Both the position numbers and the translations under genes were made by a program. The notes below the pieces were generated by a model. That model was not told where the DNA came from. It ran no database searches and saw only the letters and a list, made by a program, of their open reading frames with translations. A DNA stretch of 64,000 nucleotides from JABDIP01 sp965212545. Its GTDB lineage: Bacteria > Pseudomonadota > Alphaproteobacteria > DSM-16000 > Inquilinaceae. Of this stretch, positions 49,711 to 63,153 are shown one piece after another. The stretch lies in assembly GCA_965212545.1 (NCBI GenBank), contig CBDBVB010000023.1, forward strand, positions 87,734-151,733, in the 5' to 3' direction. The first letter of the stretch is position 1. Each line of letters begins with the position of its first letter.

Positions 49711-51179
49711 ATGCGCCGCCGCCTGACCAATGTCATTCTGCCGGCCGTTCTGCTGACCGCAGGAATGGCCAGCTGGGCCATTCCGGCCCGAGCCGTGACG
49801 CCCGAAGACATCCAGAGCGGACTGCAGGACTGGCTTGCCGAAGCCTTGCCACGGTCGAAATTCGGCATGTCCATCGACCTGGACGGCGAGGTGTCCGTCC
49901 TGGAAGCCGGTGCCGGCTTCCAGGCCATGATTCCGCCAATCCGTCTCAGCTTCGCCGCCGGAACCGGCCCGGAAGTCTCGGTCGATCCGATCACCGTGGA
50001 CCTGCAGCCGCTGGTCAGCGGCGGCTATGCCGTGAACTGGACCTTGCCGGACTCGATCGAACTTGGCGGTACCAACGGCACGTTGGTCGCAATCACGGTC
50101 GGCGGCCAATCCGGTCACGGGATCTATTCGCCCGAGTCGGCCTGATGATCTCGTCCGACGTCGAGCTTCTCGATATCAGGGCCGCCGCGACGGACCGGAC
50201 GCCGCACCTGGCCATCGACTCGCTACAGTTCAGCACTCGCTATGACGCGGTGGCGCCGGGTCTGTTCGATCAGTCGACCGAGATCCGGATCGCCGGGCTG
50301 ACCGGTCTCAAACCGGATGGGACGGAGGCGATGCGAATCGCCGCCGTCACACTTTCCGGCGGAGCCCGCAGCGTCGACCTGGCGGCATGGAGGGATTTGC
50401 GCACTTCGCTGGGCGCATCCTTCGCACATCGTCCCAAGGCCGCCGCTGAACCGCCGGTACAGAGCGCCGCCCTGACGGTGGAGCCCCGGCCCGCCCTGCT
50501 GTCGTCGTTGGAGAGCCGCCACCGGATCAGCGGCGCCCGGTTCGATCTGGGCGACGGCTCACTGTCGATCGGCGACGGCGCGCTCGACCTCACCGTCGAC
50601 GGCCTGGATTCCGGATTGTCGTCACTGGCGGTCGCCTTCACCGTGACCGACCTGGACCTACCGGCGGCGATTGGCCCGCTGACGCCCGAGCAGATGACCG
50701 TCGACCTGGTCTTGCGCGGATTGCCGACCGGCCGGTTGTTCGAAGCCCTGTTCGCGCTGGTGTCAGGCGCCGGCCTGGCCGATTCCGGCCACGCCCTGGC
50801 AATGCTCGGACTGCATCTTCAGGACGCCATGATGTCCTCCGGGGCCAGCATCGAGGTCAACGAGATCCTGATGATCGGCGATGACGCCCGGATGCGCGTT
50901 GCCGGGACCATCAAGCCGACCTATGCCGCCCCGCTCGGCGCGATCGCCCGACTCGACATATCGATCGGCGGGCTGGCCAGACTGGTGGCCGATGCGCGCG
51001 CCGAGCCGGCCGACGACGAGACGCTGCGGCAGCTCGCGGTGCTGCAGGCCGTCGGCACCGCCGGCACCGATCCCGACGGCACCCCGGTCCTGCGTTATGC
51101 GCTGGATATCACCCAGCAGGGCCAGTTGCTGATGAACGGCGCCGACCTGATGCCGGCGCTGGCCACCGCCGCGCCGTGA
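49711..51179 (+). pseudogene. Exported DUF2125-like protein A, one frameshift
   Basis: Signal peptide MRRRLTNVILPAVLLTAGMA with cleavage near ARA, then a beta-rich domain (VDLQPLVSGGYAVNWTLPDSIEL, AITVGGQSGHGIYSPE). At about 50135 the frame must drop one base to continue LMISSDVELLDIRAA and on to the stop. The join is assured by the paralog at 51390, which reads through the same point. The proteins resemble DUF2125-type periplasmic proteins of alphaproteobacteria; function is unknown. GAAGGAGG precedes the ATG. The gap of one base looks like a sequencing indel. Confidence 0.7.
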
Positions 51180-51389
51180 CCCCGTGATCCGGCGGCCCGA
51201 TATCGGACCGCCGGCATCCTCCTGTTCAGTGATTATCGTGTGACCGCATCGAGCGATGTTGCCGCGCTGCGCCTGTTGAGGCTATGTGATGGGCGACAAA
51301 TCGGTGGGCGCTGGCACCGGCCGCTTGCCGCGCGCGGCCGCGAGATCGGCGTCCATCCGCCAAGACCTCGCCGGAACAGGGGATTTCAG

Positions 51390-52867
51390 ATGCGTTCACT
51401 GCAGAGTTTCGCCGCCATCGCCGCGCTGCTGGTCGCCATGGTCCCCAATGCGCAGGCGCAGACGAATGACGCGCAGGCGGAAGAGATCCGACGCGCCCTC
51501 AAAGTCTGGATCGGCCAGAATGTCCAGAGCGCATCCGCCGCGTACCGCGTGGAACTGGATGACAAGATCACCGTTGTCGCCAACGGCGCTCTCTACCGGG
51601 TCACACTGCCGGCCGGGCGGGCGGTGGCGTCGGGTGACGGCACGCTGCATTTCGGCGCGATCGAAATCGACCTTACACCGCTGGACAATGGCTGGTACGA
51701 CGCGCGCTGGCGACTGCCCGAGAGCTATCGTGTCGAGCCGACCCATGGGCCCGGCGCGCTGGTCAGCATCGGCGGCCAATCGGGCCAGGCTGTGTTCGCG
51801 CCGGATTATCAGACCGTCATGTCGATGGACACTGAACTGAGCGCGATCGAAGTCGCCGACGACGACAACCAGGCCCGGCTGACGATCAACCGGATCTCGG
51901 TCGTCGCGGAGTCCACGGAAGTCTCGCCGGGAATCTACGATCTGCAATCGACCACACGGCTGGATGATCTGCAGTTTGAAGAGTCCAACGGGCGCAACAG
52001 TTTGAACTGGCCGATGCGGAGATTGTCGCGGTGACCGACAACGCGCGGCTCGCGGAGCTGGCGGAATTCCAGCAACGCGCCAACGCCCTGACGATGGGCA
52101 TCGAGGGCTCGAACGATATCGACCAGATCAATACCGAGATCGCATCCCTTGCTGAGTTGATCGAATCCATGCCGGCCCTTCTGGCCGGAGTGCGGGTGGA
52201 TGTCCGGCATGGTCCGGTGTCGGTCGTCGATTTCGGCGATAGGTTCACCATGAACGAGGGCACCTTGTCGCTGAACCTGACCGGTCTCGATCAGGATGTG
52301 TCGCGCATCGCGCTGAACCTGACTTCTGACGGCGTCGACATCAGTGATCCGGAGATCGCCAGGCTGCTGCCGCGGGAGACACGATTCAGACTGGCCGTCC
52401 TCGACCTGCCCAATAGCGAATTGGTTCAACTCGGAATCGGTACCCTTCGCTCGATGGGCACGACCGACCCGGCGATGGCGATGCTGATGGCCAGTGGCGG
52501 TTTCCAACAGGCATTGACCACCGCTGGCAGCACGATGGAGATCGGGCCAATCCGGCTGGCGTCGGACATCGCCAGCATCGATCTGGAAGGCGTGCTGCGC
52601 CCTAACGCCGCCTCGCCATACGGCGTTACCGGCGAGGCTGACATGGTGGCGACCGGGCTGGACACGCTGATTGCCGAGATCCAGAAGACCACCGGCGATC
52701 AGGAGGCGATTCAGATGCTGACGCTGCTGCAGAGCCTGGGCGCCGCGGCGCCAGATGCCGATGGCCGATCCGTCCGCACCTATGCGTTCCGCATCGACGC
52801 CAGCGGAACCGTGCTGCTCAACGGTTCCGATATCATGCCGCTGATCGGCGGAATGCAGCCGCATTAG
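51390..52867 (+). pseudogene. Exported DUF2125-like protein B, one frameshift
   Basis: Paralog of the preceding gene with the same layout: signal peptide (MRSLQSFAAIAALLVAMV, cleaved near AQA), EIDLTPLDNGWYDARWRLPESY, SIGGQSGQAVFAPD, a long repetitive beta region, and a shared ending (GTVLLNGSDIMPLIGG against GQLLMNGADLMPALA in A). The frame slips by one base near 52000 (after LQFEESNGRN) and continues as ELADAEIVAVTDNARLAELAEF. The shift is at a different place from that in paralog A. The pair arose by tandem duplication. Confidence 0.7.
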
Positions 52868-52964
52868 ACCTGCCGGGCCGCGGTTCGCAGCGGTGGGCTT
52901 GCACCGCAGCCACGCCCCACACATATCTGCGAAAACGTCCATTCACCGTCGCATCGGGACCGAA

Positions 52965-54896
52965 ATGAGCGAAGAACGACTGCAATTCCAAGCCGAGGTC
53001 AGCCGGCTCCTGGAAATCGTGGCCAAATCCCTCTACAGCGAGAAGGAGGTCTTTCTCAGGGAGCTGATATCGAACGCCTCGGATGCCTGCGACAAGCTGC
53101 GCTATGCGGCGCTGACCGCGCCGGACCTGATCGCCGACAGCGACGGCGAGGGCGCTACGGACGGCGGCGGCGCATTCAGGATCACCCTGACGGTCGACGC
53201 CCCATCCCGGACCCTGACGATCGCCGATAACGGCATCGGCATGAACCGGGACGACCTGCTGGAGAATCTCGGCACCATCGCCCGGTCCGGGACCGCGGCA
53301 TTCCTCGATACCCTGGGGGCCGAATCCAAGGACGATGTCGCGATGATCGGCCAGTTCGGGGTCGGTTTCTACTCGGCCTTCATGGTCGCGGATCAGGTGG
53401 CCGTGCTGACCCGCAAGGCCGGCGACGGCCAGGGCTGGCGCTGGACCTCCGACGGCAAGGGCGAGTTCACCATCGCCGAGGCGGGCGGCGTGGCGCGCGG
53501 CACCCGTGTGGTGCTGCATATGGCCGACGGCCAGGACGAGTTCCTCGACCCGCAGCGCATCCGGCAGATCGTCAAGACCCATTCCGACCACATCGCGATC
53601 CCGGTCGTCCTGGCGGGCGCGGCAGAGACCGGTGCGAAGGACAATGGCGAGGCGGCGGCGCAAGAAGAGACGCTGAACCGCGCTTCCGCGCTGTGGACCC
53701 GGCCGCGCAACGAGGTCACCGACGACGAGTACAAGGAGTTCTACCACCACGTCGCGCACGCCTTCGACGAGCCCTGGCTGCGCCTTCATTATCGCGCCGA
53801 GGGCGTGATCGAATACACCGCATTGCTATTCGTGCCGACCCAGGCGCCGTTCGACCTGTTCCATCCCGACCGCCAGCACCACGTCAAGCTGTATGTCCGA
53901 CGGGTCTTCGTATCCGACCGCGCCGACGGATTGCTGCCGCCGTACCTGCGCTTCCTGCGCGGCATCGTCGACAGCGAGGATCTGCCGCTCAATGTCAGCC
54001 GCGAAATGCTGCAGAACAACCCGCTGGTCGCCAAGATCCGGCAAGGTCTGACCAAGCGTGTGCTCTCCGAACTGGGCAAGCGCGCGGACAATGATGCCGC
54101 GGGCTATACGGCCTTCTGGTCGCAGTTCGGCGCGCTGTTGAAGGAAGGCGCCTACGAGGATTTCGAGAACCGCGAGGCGTTGCTGTCGCTGATGCGCTTC
54201 CGCAGCACGCACGACGACGGCGAGAGTTGGATAAGCCTGACCGACTATGCCGGCCGGATGAAAGACGGGCAGGAGGCGGTCTACACCATCACCGGCGACG
54301 ATCTGGACACGGTGAAGTCATCGCCGCAGCTGGAGGGATTCCGCGCCCGCGGTATCGAGGTGCTGCTGCTGACCGATCCGGTCGACGAATTCTGGATTCC
54401 GGCGATCGCCCAGTATCAGGACAAGCCATTCAAGTCGGTGACCAGGGGTGGTGCCGATCTTGCGAAGATCAAGATCGAAGATGCGGCCGACGAGCCGGAA
54501 GCGGCCGATTCCGCCACTCCCGCCGCCGAAACCGAAACCCTGATCGCCGCGCTGAAGACGGCGCTCGGCGATCACGTCAAGGATGTGCGGTCGTCCGAAC
54601 GCCTGACCGACAGCCCGGTCTGCCTGGTCGCCGACGAAGGCGACATGGACATGCATCTGGAACGGCTGTTGATGAAGCACAATGAGATCGACTCGGCGGC
54701 CAAGCGGATCCTCGAGGTCAATCCCAAGCACCCGTTGATCGCGCGGCTGGCGGCCAATCCCGGCGGCGACGGCCTGCCCGACATGGCGTTCCTGCTGCTG
54801 GATCAGGCGCGCATCGTGGAAGGCGAAACGGTGCCGGACCCGGCCGCATTCTCGCGCCGCCTGTCAGCAGCAATGGCCCGAAGCCTCGGCGAATAG
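52965..54896 (+). CDS. htpG: Chaperone protein HtpG (Hsp90)
   Basis: This 643-residue Hsp90 has the N-terminal ATPase domain with LRELISNASDACDKLRY, IADNGIGMNRDDL, LGTIARSGTAAF and GQFGVGFYSAFMVAD. The middle domain shows LYVRRVFVSD and LRFLRGIVDSEDLPLNVSREMLQ, and the C-terminal dimerisation domain is complete. MSEERLQFQAEVSRLL is the standard start. HtpG is commonly induced by RpoH, which is encoded in the window. Confidence 0.97.
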   Translation: MSEERLQFQAEVSRLLEIVAKSLYSEKEVFLRELISNASDACDKLRYAALTAPDLIADSDGEGATDGGGAFRITLTVDAPSRTLTIADNGIGMNRDDLLENLGTIARSGTAAFLDTLGAESKDDVAMIGQFGVGFYSAFMVADQVAVLTRKAGDGQGWRWTSDGKGEFTIAEAGGVARGTRVVLHMADGQDEFLDPQRIRQIVKTHSDHIAIPVVLAGAAETGAKDNGEAAAQEETLNRASALWTRPRNEVTDDEYKEFYHHVAHAFDEPWLRLHYRAEGVIEYTALLFVPTQAPFDLFHPDRQHHVKLYVRRVFVSDRADGLLPPYLRFLRGIVDSEDLPLNVSREMLQNNPLVAKIRQGLTKRVLSELGKRADNDAAGYTAFWSQFGALLKEGAYEDFENREALLSLMRFRSTHDDGESWISLTDYAGRMKDGQEAVYTITGDDLDTVKSSPQLEGFRARGIEVLLLTDPVDEFWIPAIAQYQDKPFKSVTRGGADLAKIKIEDAADEPEAADSATPAAETETLIAALKTALGDHVKDVRSSERLTDSPVCLVADEGDMDMHLERLLMKHNEIDSAAKRILEVNPKHPLIARLAANPGGDGLPDMAFLLLDQARIVEGETVPDPAAFSRRLSAAMARSLGE

Positions 54897-54897
54897 T

Positions 54898-55629
54898 CTA
54901 CTGGACCACGACCCGCGCCGCGCCGAGGATGGCGCCGTGGCCGCGCTTCTGCACCAACACCGCGCAGCCGCCCGGCTCGTCGCTGGCCGGCAGATTGGCG
55001 GTGATGGTTACCGGCTGGCCGCGCCATTGGCCGATCACGTCGAATTGCCGCACCACGTTCACATCGGTCAGCGTCCGTCCGCGATTCTCGCCGCGGCCAA
55101 CGCGGGTCACATGGGCGGCGTCATAGCGGACCATGATGATGTCCGCCGGTTCGCCCTCGTGATGCGCACCGCCAAGCGTGACGACGAAACGGTTCGGGTC
55201 CGGCTGCTCGACAGTCACGGCAACCGCCTGCGTACGGAGGCCGGGCGCCGCCTCGACGGCGTTCAGGACATCACGGGCCCGCGAGCCGACCACGGAGACC
55301 GACCCGTCGACCACAATTTGTGGCGTGAAGACCGAGCGCAGATCGAAGGACCGGCCGTACTGGCGTTGTCGCTGGGTGGATTCGCGCGAGGCGAAGGGAT
55401 CGGTCCAGCCGATATAGTCCCAGTAGTCCACATGGTATCCGAGCGCGAGAATGTCGTCCCGTTCCGACAGCTCCTTCAGCAACCGGTCGGCCGGCGGGCA
55501 GGACGAGCAACCCTGGCTGGTGAACAGCTCGATGACGGTCGGCGAATCGACCGCCATCTCGGCATGCGCCGGTCCCGCGATCAGGCCGAGCACGACCGCC
55601 AGGGCGGAGAGGCTTCGAGGTATGTTCAT
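54898..55629 (-). CDS. DUF1223 thioredoxin-like exported protein
   Basis: A 243-residue protein with a signal peptide (MNIPRSLSALAVVLGLIAGPAHA) and the DUF1223 core: VIELFTSQGCSSCPPADRLLKEL with a CxxC-like pair, then ILALGYHVDYWDYIGWTDPFAS, SRESTQRQRQYGRSF and TPQIVVDGS. The family has a thioredoxin fold and no settled role. It runs convergent to htpG, with stops one base apart. Confidence 0.92.
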   Translation of the reverse strand: MNIPRSLSALAVVLGLIAGPAHAEMAVDSPTVIELFTSQGCSSCPPADRLLKELSERDDILALGYHVDYWDYIGWTDPFASRESTQRQRQYGRSFDLRSVFTPQIVVDGSVSVVGSRARDVLNAVEAAPGLRTQAVAVTVEQPDPNRFVVTLGGAHHEGEPADIIMVRYDAAHVTRVGRGENRGRTLTDVNVVRQFDVIGQWRGQPVTITANLPASDEPGGCAVLVQKRGHGAILGAARVVVQ

Positions 55630-55762
55630 GGGCGCCAAGGATGACGATGCGGTTGCGAATAAGCGATTCACAATGCATCGCAGCCTTTCACAGCTGGGTG
55701 AGAGACTCGTTAATCTGCTGACATCGCACAATTAATTGCGACATGCTTCCGTCCAGTTCTAA

Positions 55763-56639
55763 TCAGCCGGCGCGCACCTGGACATCCACCGCCATCTCGA
55801 TGAACGCCTCCGCCGGGCCCAGATAGCTGCCCGACAACGGGACCGCCTGGGACGGATCGCGGGCGACCGCAACCCGGATCAAATGGCTGCCGCCGACCTT
55901 GCCGTTGGTCGGGTCGAACTCAACCCAGCCGGCGCCCGGCAGATAGACCTGCACCCAGGCATGGGTGTCGCCGGCGCCGACGATGCCGCCCGCCGCCCCG
56001 TCGAGCGCCGGGTCGTAGACATAGCCGCTGACGAAGCGGGCGGCGAGGCCGAGGCTGCGCGCCGCCTCGATCATCAACAGCGCCAGATCGCGGCAGGTGC
56101 CGGTGCCCAGCGCCAGGGTCTCCGCCGGGTCCTGGGTGCCGATGGCATAGCGGCGCTGATAGGATGAAGTTGTGGTGGATCGCCTGGGTCATCGCCTCCA
56201 ACATGTCGCTGGTCGGCGTCCCGCCGCTGTGGCCGACGAATCGCCGCGCCCACAGATCCACATGGCGCTCCGGGTCGGGGTAGTGGCGCTCGGTGGTGCG
56301 GCCGAGATCCGGGATCTCCTCGTTGGAATAGCCGAACGGGTAGGTCCGGGCGTAATCCTCGATCGGGAAGACCGGCGCATCCACGCCATAGACCTCGACC
56401 GCGATGTCGCTTTCGAAGGACAGCGTGTCGGCCTGATCGCCGAATTCGGCGATCGCGATGGAATTGCCGAAGACGTCGTGCAGCCAGCGCACCTGCGCCG
56501 TCGGGCTGATCGTCAGCGCGGCGGAGACCAGGCGCAGATCGTGGCTGTCGCGCGGCCGGAACATCAGCCGGTGCGGACCGAAGCCGACCGGCTGGGCGTA
56601 GCGATAGGTGGTGACGTGCTTGACGGTCAGGCGCTGCAT
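55763..56639 (-). pseudogene. Transglutaminase-family cysteine-peptidase-like protein, one frameshift
   Basis: The N-terminal part (MQRLTVKHVTTYRYAQPVGFGPHRLMFRPRDSHD) is the bacterial transglutaminase N-terminal domain. Near 56160 one extra base breaks the frame. Reading on in the next frame gives YQRRYAIGTQDPAETLALGTGTCRDLALLMIEAARSLGLAARFVSGYV, with the catalytic Cys in GTCRD. GDTHAWVQVYLPGAGWVEFDPTNG follows, with the catalytic His and Asp. All three catalytic residues are thus present once the shift is repaired, which favours a sequencing error. Confidence 0.8.
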
Positions 56640-56719
56640 GGCTGGACGCCATTAAGCCGGATTCGTCCGCCACCGCAAGGATTTGTGCGAGGCCGGCCGA
56701 TCGCGCAGCCGTCCGCGCC

Positions 56720-59425
<2,706 letters not shown>

Positions 59426-59627
59426 GGCTGGTCCTCCTAGGGGCACGCGCCGGTCGGATGACTCCGGCGCGTCTGGCATGCCACGGTACGGGCGGAAAAA
59501 TCGCCCTTGATGTAGTGGTTTTTGCGTCCGGGATCAAATGGTGCGGTGCGATGACGGCGATACACTCAGGCCGCAGGATGATCCGCCGCGTCGCCGGTCC
59601 GCCCGGCCGGTCGGCCGGTCCCGTCGG

Positions 59628-60176
59628 TCAGAACACGTTCTCGATCGGATAGACGTAGACCAGGTAGAGGTAGAAGAACGCCAGGGAGATCGCCAGGACG
59701 ATGACCCCGAGCACCGGGGAACGGACCTTGAGTTCCTTGACCGACAGCACAAGTTCGGTGGACTCGGGCTCACCCGCGGCGCCGGATTTGCCGCCCCTGC
59801 GCAGCCCGACATGGAACTGGATGGCGGCGAAATAGATGCCCAGGAACACCAGGATCAGGACCACGGCGAAGATCAGCTTTGTGGAGAAGGACTGCCACTC
59901 GAAGACGCCCATGCGGTGTTGGTAACCGCGCTGGCGGTAGTCGTAGTAGGCCCGCAGAGTCTGCTGGTACGCGGCCGTGGTTTCTTCGGTCATCCCGCCG
60001 TCCGGCGGCAGATCCGGCACCGCGAGATCCTCGGCCGTCGGCGCCTCGAAGTCGCGCAGGCGGTCGATGCGCTCCTGCAGATCCGGCAGCACCGTGCCGG
60101 CGTCCCCGGCATCCTGGCCCCATCCCGGACCGGAGATGCCGATCGCGAGCAGGGCGGTGATCAGCCATCGTCTCAT
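59628..60176 (-). CDS. Hypothetical exported/membrane protein, 182 aa
   Basis: A signal peptide or first span (MRRWLITALLAIGISGPGWGQD), an acidic region with a possible coiled segment (LQERIDRLRDFEAPTAEDLAVPDLPP, EETTAAYQQTLRAYYDYRQRGYQHR), and two membrane spans: TKLIFAVVLILVFLGIYFAAI and VLGVIVLAISLAFFYLYLVYV. The family is not recognised. It starts 20 bases after the frameshifted gene upstream and probably forms an operon with it. No gene is seen between it and acnA. Confidence 0.65.
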   Translation of the reverse strand: MRRWLITALLAIGISGPGWGQDAGDAGTVLPDLQERIDRLRDFEAPTAEDLAVPDLPPDGGMTEETTAAYQQTLRAYYDYRQRGYQHRMGVFEWQSFSTKLIFAVVLILVFLGIYFAAIQFHVGLRRGGKSGAAGEPESTELVLSVKELKVRSPVLGVIVLAISLAFFYLYLVYVYPIENVF

Positions 60177-60196
60177 GCGGCGATTCCGGCGGCGGT

Positions 60197-61094
60197 TCAG
60201 GGCCGGACCAGCATGTCGATGGCACGAGTGCGCTGGGTGATCCGCTGATATGGCGACTGTCCCGCCCCCTCCTGCGCCAGATAGTGATCGATCGAGTCCT
60301 GATCGAAACCAACCAACTGCTGGATGACATTCAACTGGCTTGCAAGCTCGCCATCGACCCAGGCCGCATGCGCCGCGTCGGGCGGCGCGCTTGGCGGTGT
60401 CGGCGGCTGAGCGTTCTGGAACTGATAGACCTGCCGTGTGCCATCGGGATGGATGACGGTTTCGCCGCTGCTGGTCCGAATGCGCACGGTCCCGTCCCCG
60501 TAGCGCAGTTCGATAGAGCCGTCGCTCAATACCCGCCGCCCCACCACCTCGTCGCCACCCGACGATCCACCGGACGGGCTGGCCAGCTGGTTGGATGCGG
60601 CCTGATTGGACAGGACCGGGCGAACCGCGAGGTTCGGCGAAAGCTGCAATTGGCCGACGATGGTGCCGACGGCGGTCAGGCCGGCGCGCGGACGGCTCCA
60701 GGTCTTGGGAAAAGGCGTAGGTCCGTTTGAGAAACGGCGTATTGCCTCCGGCATACATGGCGACCTCGATCTGATTGGTCGAGAACAGCTCCGGAGCGCG
60801 ATCCAGCGCATTCAACTCCACCCGCGTCCGATGCCGGCCGCTGCGCACCGACCCGGGCCGGTATCCGTAATGGGGCGACGTCTCACCGCTCTGCGCCATG
60901 ACGACCGATATGAAGACGTTGTCGCCGTGGCCGCCGTCATAGTCGTAGATGATCTCGAACGTGACCGAGTTCGCGCTCTCCGAGACGATGGAAACGCTCT
61001 CGATCTGGCTCGCCCGCGCCGGGCCGGCGACCGATGTCACCATGAGCGCCGAAACGGCGAGGATGGCCAGCGAAGGCAGCAACCGGCCGGCCAA
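60197..61094 (-). pseudogene. Hypothetical exported protein, one frameshift
   Basis: A signal peptide (LLPSLAILAVSALMVTSVAGPARA) leads to a beta-rich domain (QIESVSIVSESANSVTFEIIYDYDGGHGDNVFISVVM). After TYAFSQDLE, near 60700, one extra base shifts the frame. The rest reads RPRAGLTAVGTIVGQLQLSPN to a C-terminal region with RVLSDGSIELRYGDGTVRIRTSSGE. No family is recognised. The start, a TTG at 61094, is the only one available in frame. Confidence 0.55.
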
Positions 61095-61305
61095 TACCCG
61101 AACCCCCGCCTTGCGCGCATTGTCATGGCCAGCCCTTTCCCATCGCCTGGTCGAAACCGCTCTTGCCCAGCCAAGCAGTCCGCGCTCACAGCGCTGTCAC
61201 GGCGGCCGGGACTTTGCCGCATCGAAGGGATCCTCGGTAGCGGCGCGTTAAGTTCAGCCGGGCTATGATCCGGGTTCGAGTCGGGCCGGCACAGGCAAGG
61301 GCACC

Positions 61306-61728
61306 ATGATCGAGATCACCGACCACATCGCCATCGATCGCAGCGAGATCGAGGAGAGCTTCATCCGCGCCGGCGGGCCCGGCGGTCAGAACGTGAACAA
61401 GGTCTCCTCGGCGGTGCAGCTTCGGTTCGATCTGCGCAATTCCCCATCGCTGCCGGACGAGGTCCGCGCACGCGCCGAGCAATTGGCCGGAAAGCGGCTG
61501 ACCAAGGATGGCGTCCTGGTGATCACCGCCAACCGGTTCCGAGCCCAGGAGCGCAATCGCGACGATGCGCTGGCGCGGCTGGTGGAATTGCTGCGCAAGG
61601 CCACGGAGCGCCCGATCCCGCGCCGCCCGACCCGGCCCAGCGCGGGCGCCAAGAAACGGCGTCTGGCGGACAAGGCGCGGCGCGGCGAATTGAAGAAGCT
61701 GCGCGGCACGTCACCGTCCCTGGAATAG
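61306..61728 (+). CDS. arfB: Alternative ribosome-rescue factor ArfB (peptidyl-tRNA hydrolase)
   Basis: A 140-residue protein with the catalytic GGQ loop of class-I release factors in IRAGGPGGQNVNKVSSAVQLRF. A basic C-terminal tail (AKKRRLADKARRGELKKLRG) inserts into the empty mRNA channel of ribosomes stalled without a stop codon. The start MIEITDHIAID is the usual one. Confidence 0.95.
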   Translation: MIEITDHIAIDRSEIEESFIRAGGPGGQNVNKVSSAVQLRFDLRNSPSLPDEVRARAEQLAGKRLTKDGVLVITANRFRAQERNRDDALARLVELLRKATERPIPRRPTRPSAGAKKRRLADKARRGELKKLRGTSPSLE

Positions 61729-61843
61729 ATCGGCACCGGCCATCGGCCTCCCTGCGTCTGCGAAGCGTGCACATGACGGCAGGACTGGTCTCTACGCCCG
61801 GGAGCCGCTCCAGCACGCGCCGCCGAAGACGCGCCCGTGCGTA

Positions 61844-62210
61844 TCAAACGCCCAGCCAATCCCTGGCATCCTGTTCGTTGTCGAAAAGCCGTATTTGGCC
61901 GCCCCGGTTCATCGCCACGTCCTCGAAGAGTCTGGAATCCTCCCGTCGGTGCATCGATCTTGGTGACGCCCGCAACCTTCAGATTGAGCTTCCCGACCGC
62001 CTCCCCGAACTTGAAAAACTCGCTCGGCGTCAGCTTCACATTCGCGTTCTTTCCCAGGATCAGCACCTTTCTGGTGCCAGCCTCGGAACACGCGGCGGCA
62101 ATCGCCTGCAGTTTGCGCGGCTGCTCACTCCAGATGAGATCGTAGTCCGGGGGGTCTTCAACCAGCACATGCCCGGGTTGAATCGAGATCACATAATTCG
62201 GTTCGGACAT
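61844..62210 (-). pseudogene. SpoIIAA-like (STAS/SEC14-type) protein, one frameshift
   Basis: It starts as MSEPNYVISIQPGHVLVEDPPDYDLIWSEQPRKL and runs through VLILGKNANVKLTPSEFFKFGEAV. After APTGGF, near 61935, one extra base breaks the frame; the next frame gives RLFEDVAMNRGGQIRLFDNEQDARDWLGV and a stop. The ending FEDVAxNRG...RxFxxxxxAxxWL is the usual close of the SpoIIAA-like family. About 122 residues when repaired. Its role is unknown. Confidence 0.72.
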
Positions 62211-62398
62211 ATCGGCGCATGATAGAAATTGGCAAAAGAGGGGATACGGACAACTTCTTAATCGATTGCGAGCGAATTGGCGACACACCGCCGTGGAAGA
62301 CGACAAACTTCGTTGAAGTTGGCATCTGGGCCATCACTGGCGGAGCGCCGCGACAGGCGCTACCATCCCACGGCTCGCTGATCGGCAGGAAGGTCGCC

Positions 62399-62746
62399 AT
62401 GACCACGAGAACCTCCACCCTCGCCCGTTTGGTCCCAACGCTTCCGGTGATGTCTTTGGCGCTGTTGCTCGCCAGCCCCGCGCAGGCCGACGCCATCGAC
62501 GGCCATTGGTGCGCCGAGGACGGCCGCCATCTGTCGATCGACGGCCCTGCCATCACCACGCCGGGTGGCAATCGGATGCGCGGCGACTACCGCCGCCATC
62601 ACTTCAACTACGTGATCCCGGCCTCGGAACCGAATGCCGGCGCGGCGACGGCGATGACGCTGGTCAGCGACGACGTGGTGCATCTGCGGGTGCAGATCGA
62701 CGCCGCCAAGATGGAAGTCTGGCGGCGCTGCGATTTCACCACCTAA
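62399..62746 (+). CDS. Hypothetical exported protein, 115 aa
   Basis: A signal peptide (about 1-33, ending ASPAQADA) is followed by a compact domain, IDGHWCAEDGRHLSIDGPAITTPGGNRMRGDYRRHHFNYVIP, ending MEVWRRCDFTT. The two cysteines could form a disulfide. Close relatives are small periplasmic proteins without a known role in alphaproteobacteria. AGGAAGG precedes the ATG. Confidence 0.75.
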   Translation: MTTRTSTLARLVPTLPVMSLALLLASPAQADAIDGHWCAEDGRHLSIDGPAITTPGGNRMRGDYRRHHFNYVIPASEPNAGAATAMTLVSDDVVHLRVQIDAAKMEVWRRCDFTT

Positions 62747-62907
62747 CGCCATTTCCGTTTACAGCGCGCCGACAGTGCCGTCGCCTGTGGCGCTTTCGGG
62801 CATCCGGGCGTTTAATGAACGCGTGGCCTGCACGGTTGGCGGATGCCTCAGAGCGTTGCGCGGCCGGGCACTCCACTCCGCAATTCCATTCAGGACGGGA
62901 GCAGGAC

Positions 62908-63120
62908 ATGGCAGAGAGCGTCTACAAGGTCATCGAACTGGTCGGCACCAGCACGGACTCCTGGGAAAAGGCGGCCAGCGCCGCGGTCGACCGCGCCGGC
63001 GAGAGTCTGCGCGACCTGCGTGTCGCCGAGGTGACCGATCTGGACATGGTCATCGAGAGCGGGTCGGTGAAGGCCTACCGGGCCAAGGTCAAGGTGTCGT
63101 TCAAGTTCGAACGCGGCTAG
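62908..63120 (+). CDS. Dodecin (flavin-binding storage protein)
   Basis: A 70-residue protein, MAESVYKVIELVGTSTDSWEKAASAAVDRAGE... with LRVAEVTDLDMVIE and AYRAKVKVSFKFE. This is the complete dodecin fold, which assembles as a dodecamer binding flavins. GGGAGCAGG precedes the ATG. Confidence 0.95.
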   Translation: MAESVYKVIELVGTSTDSWEKAASAAVDRAGESLRDLRVAEVTDLDMVIESGSVKAYRAKVKVSFKFERG

Positions 63121-63153
63121 GCAAGCCTCCCCGGGGCGGCGGCGGCGGCCGGA

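Noticed and set aside
49546..50118. N-terminal extension of the helicase frame
   Set aside because: These ~190 codons are antisense to the exported protein gene at 49711 and lack protein-like composition. The Walker A motif lies a normal distance from the start at 49545.
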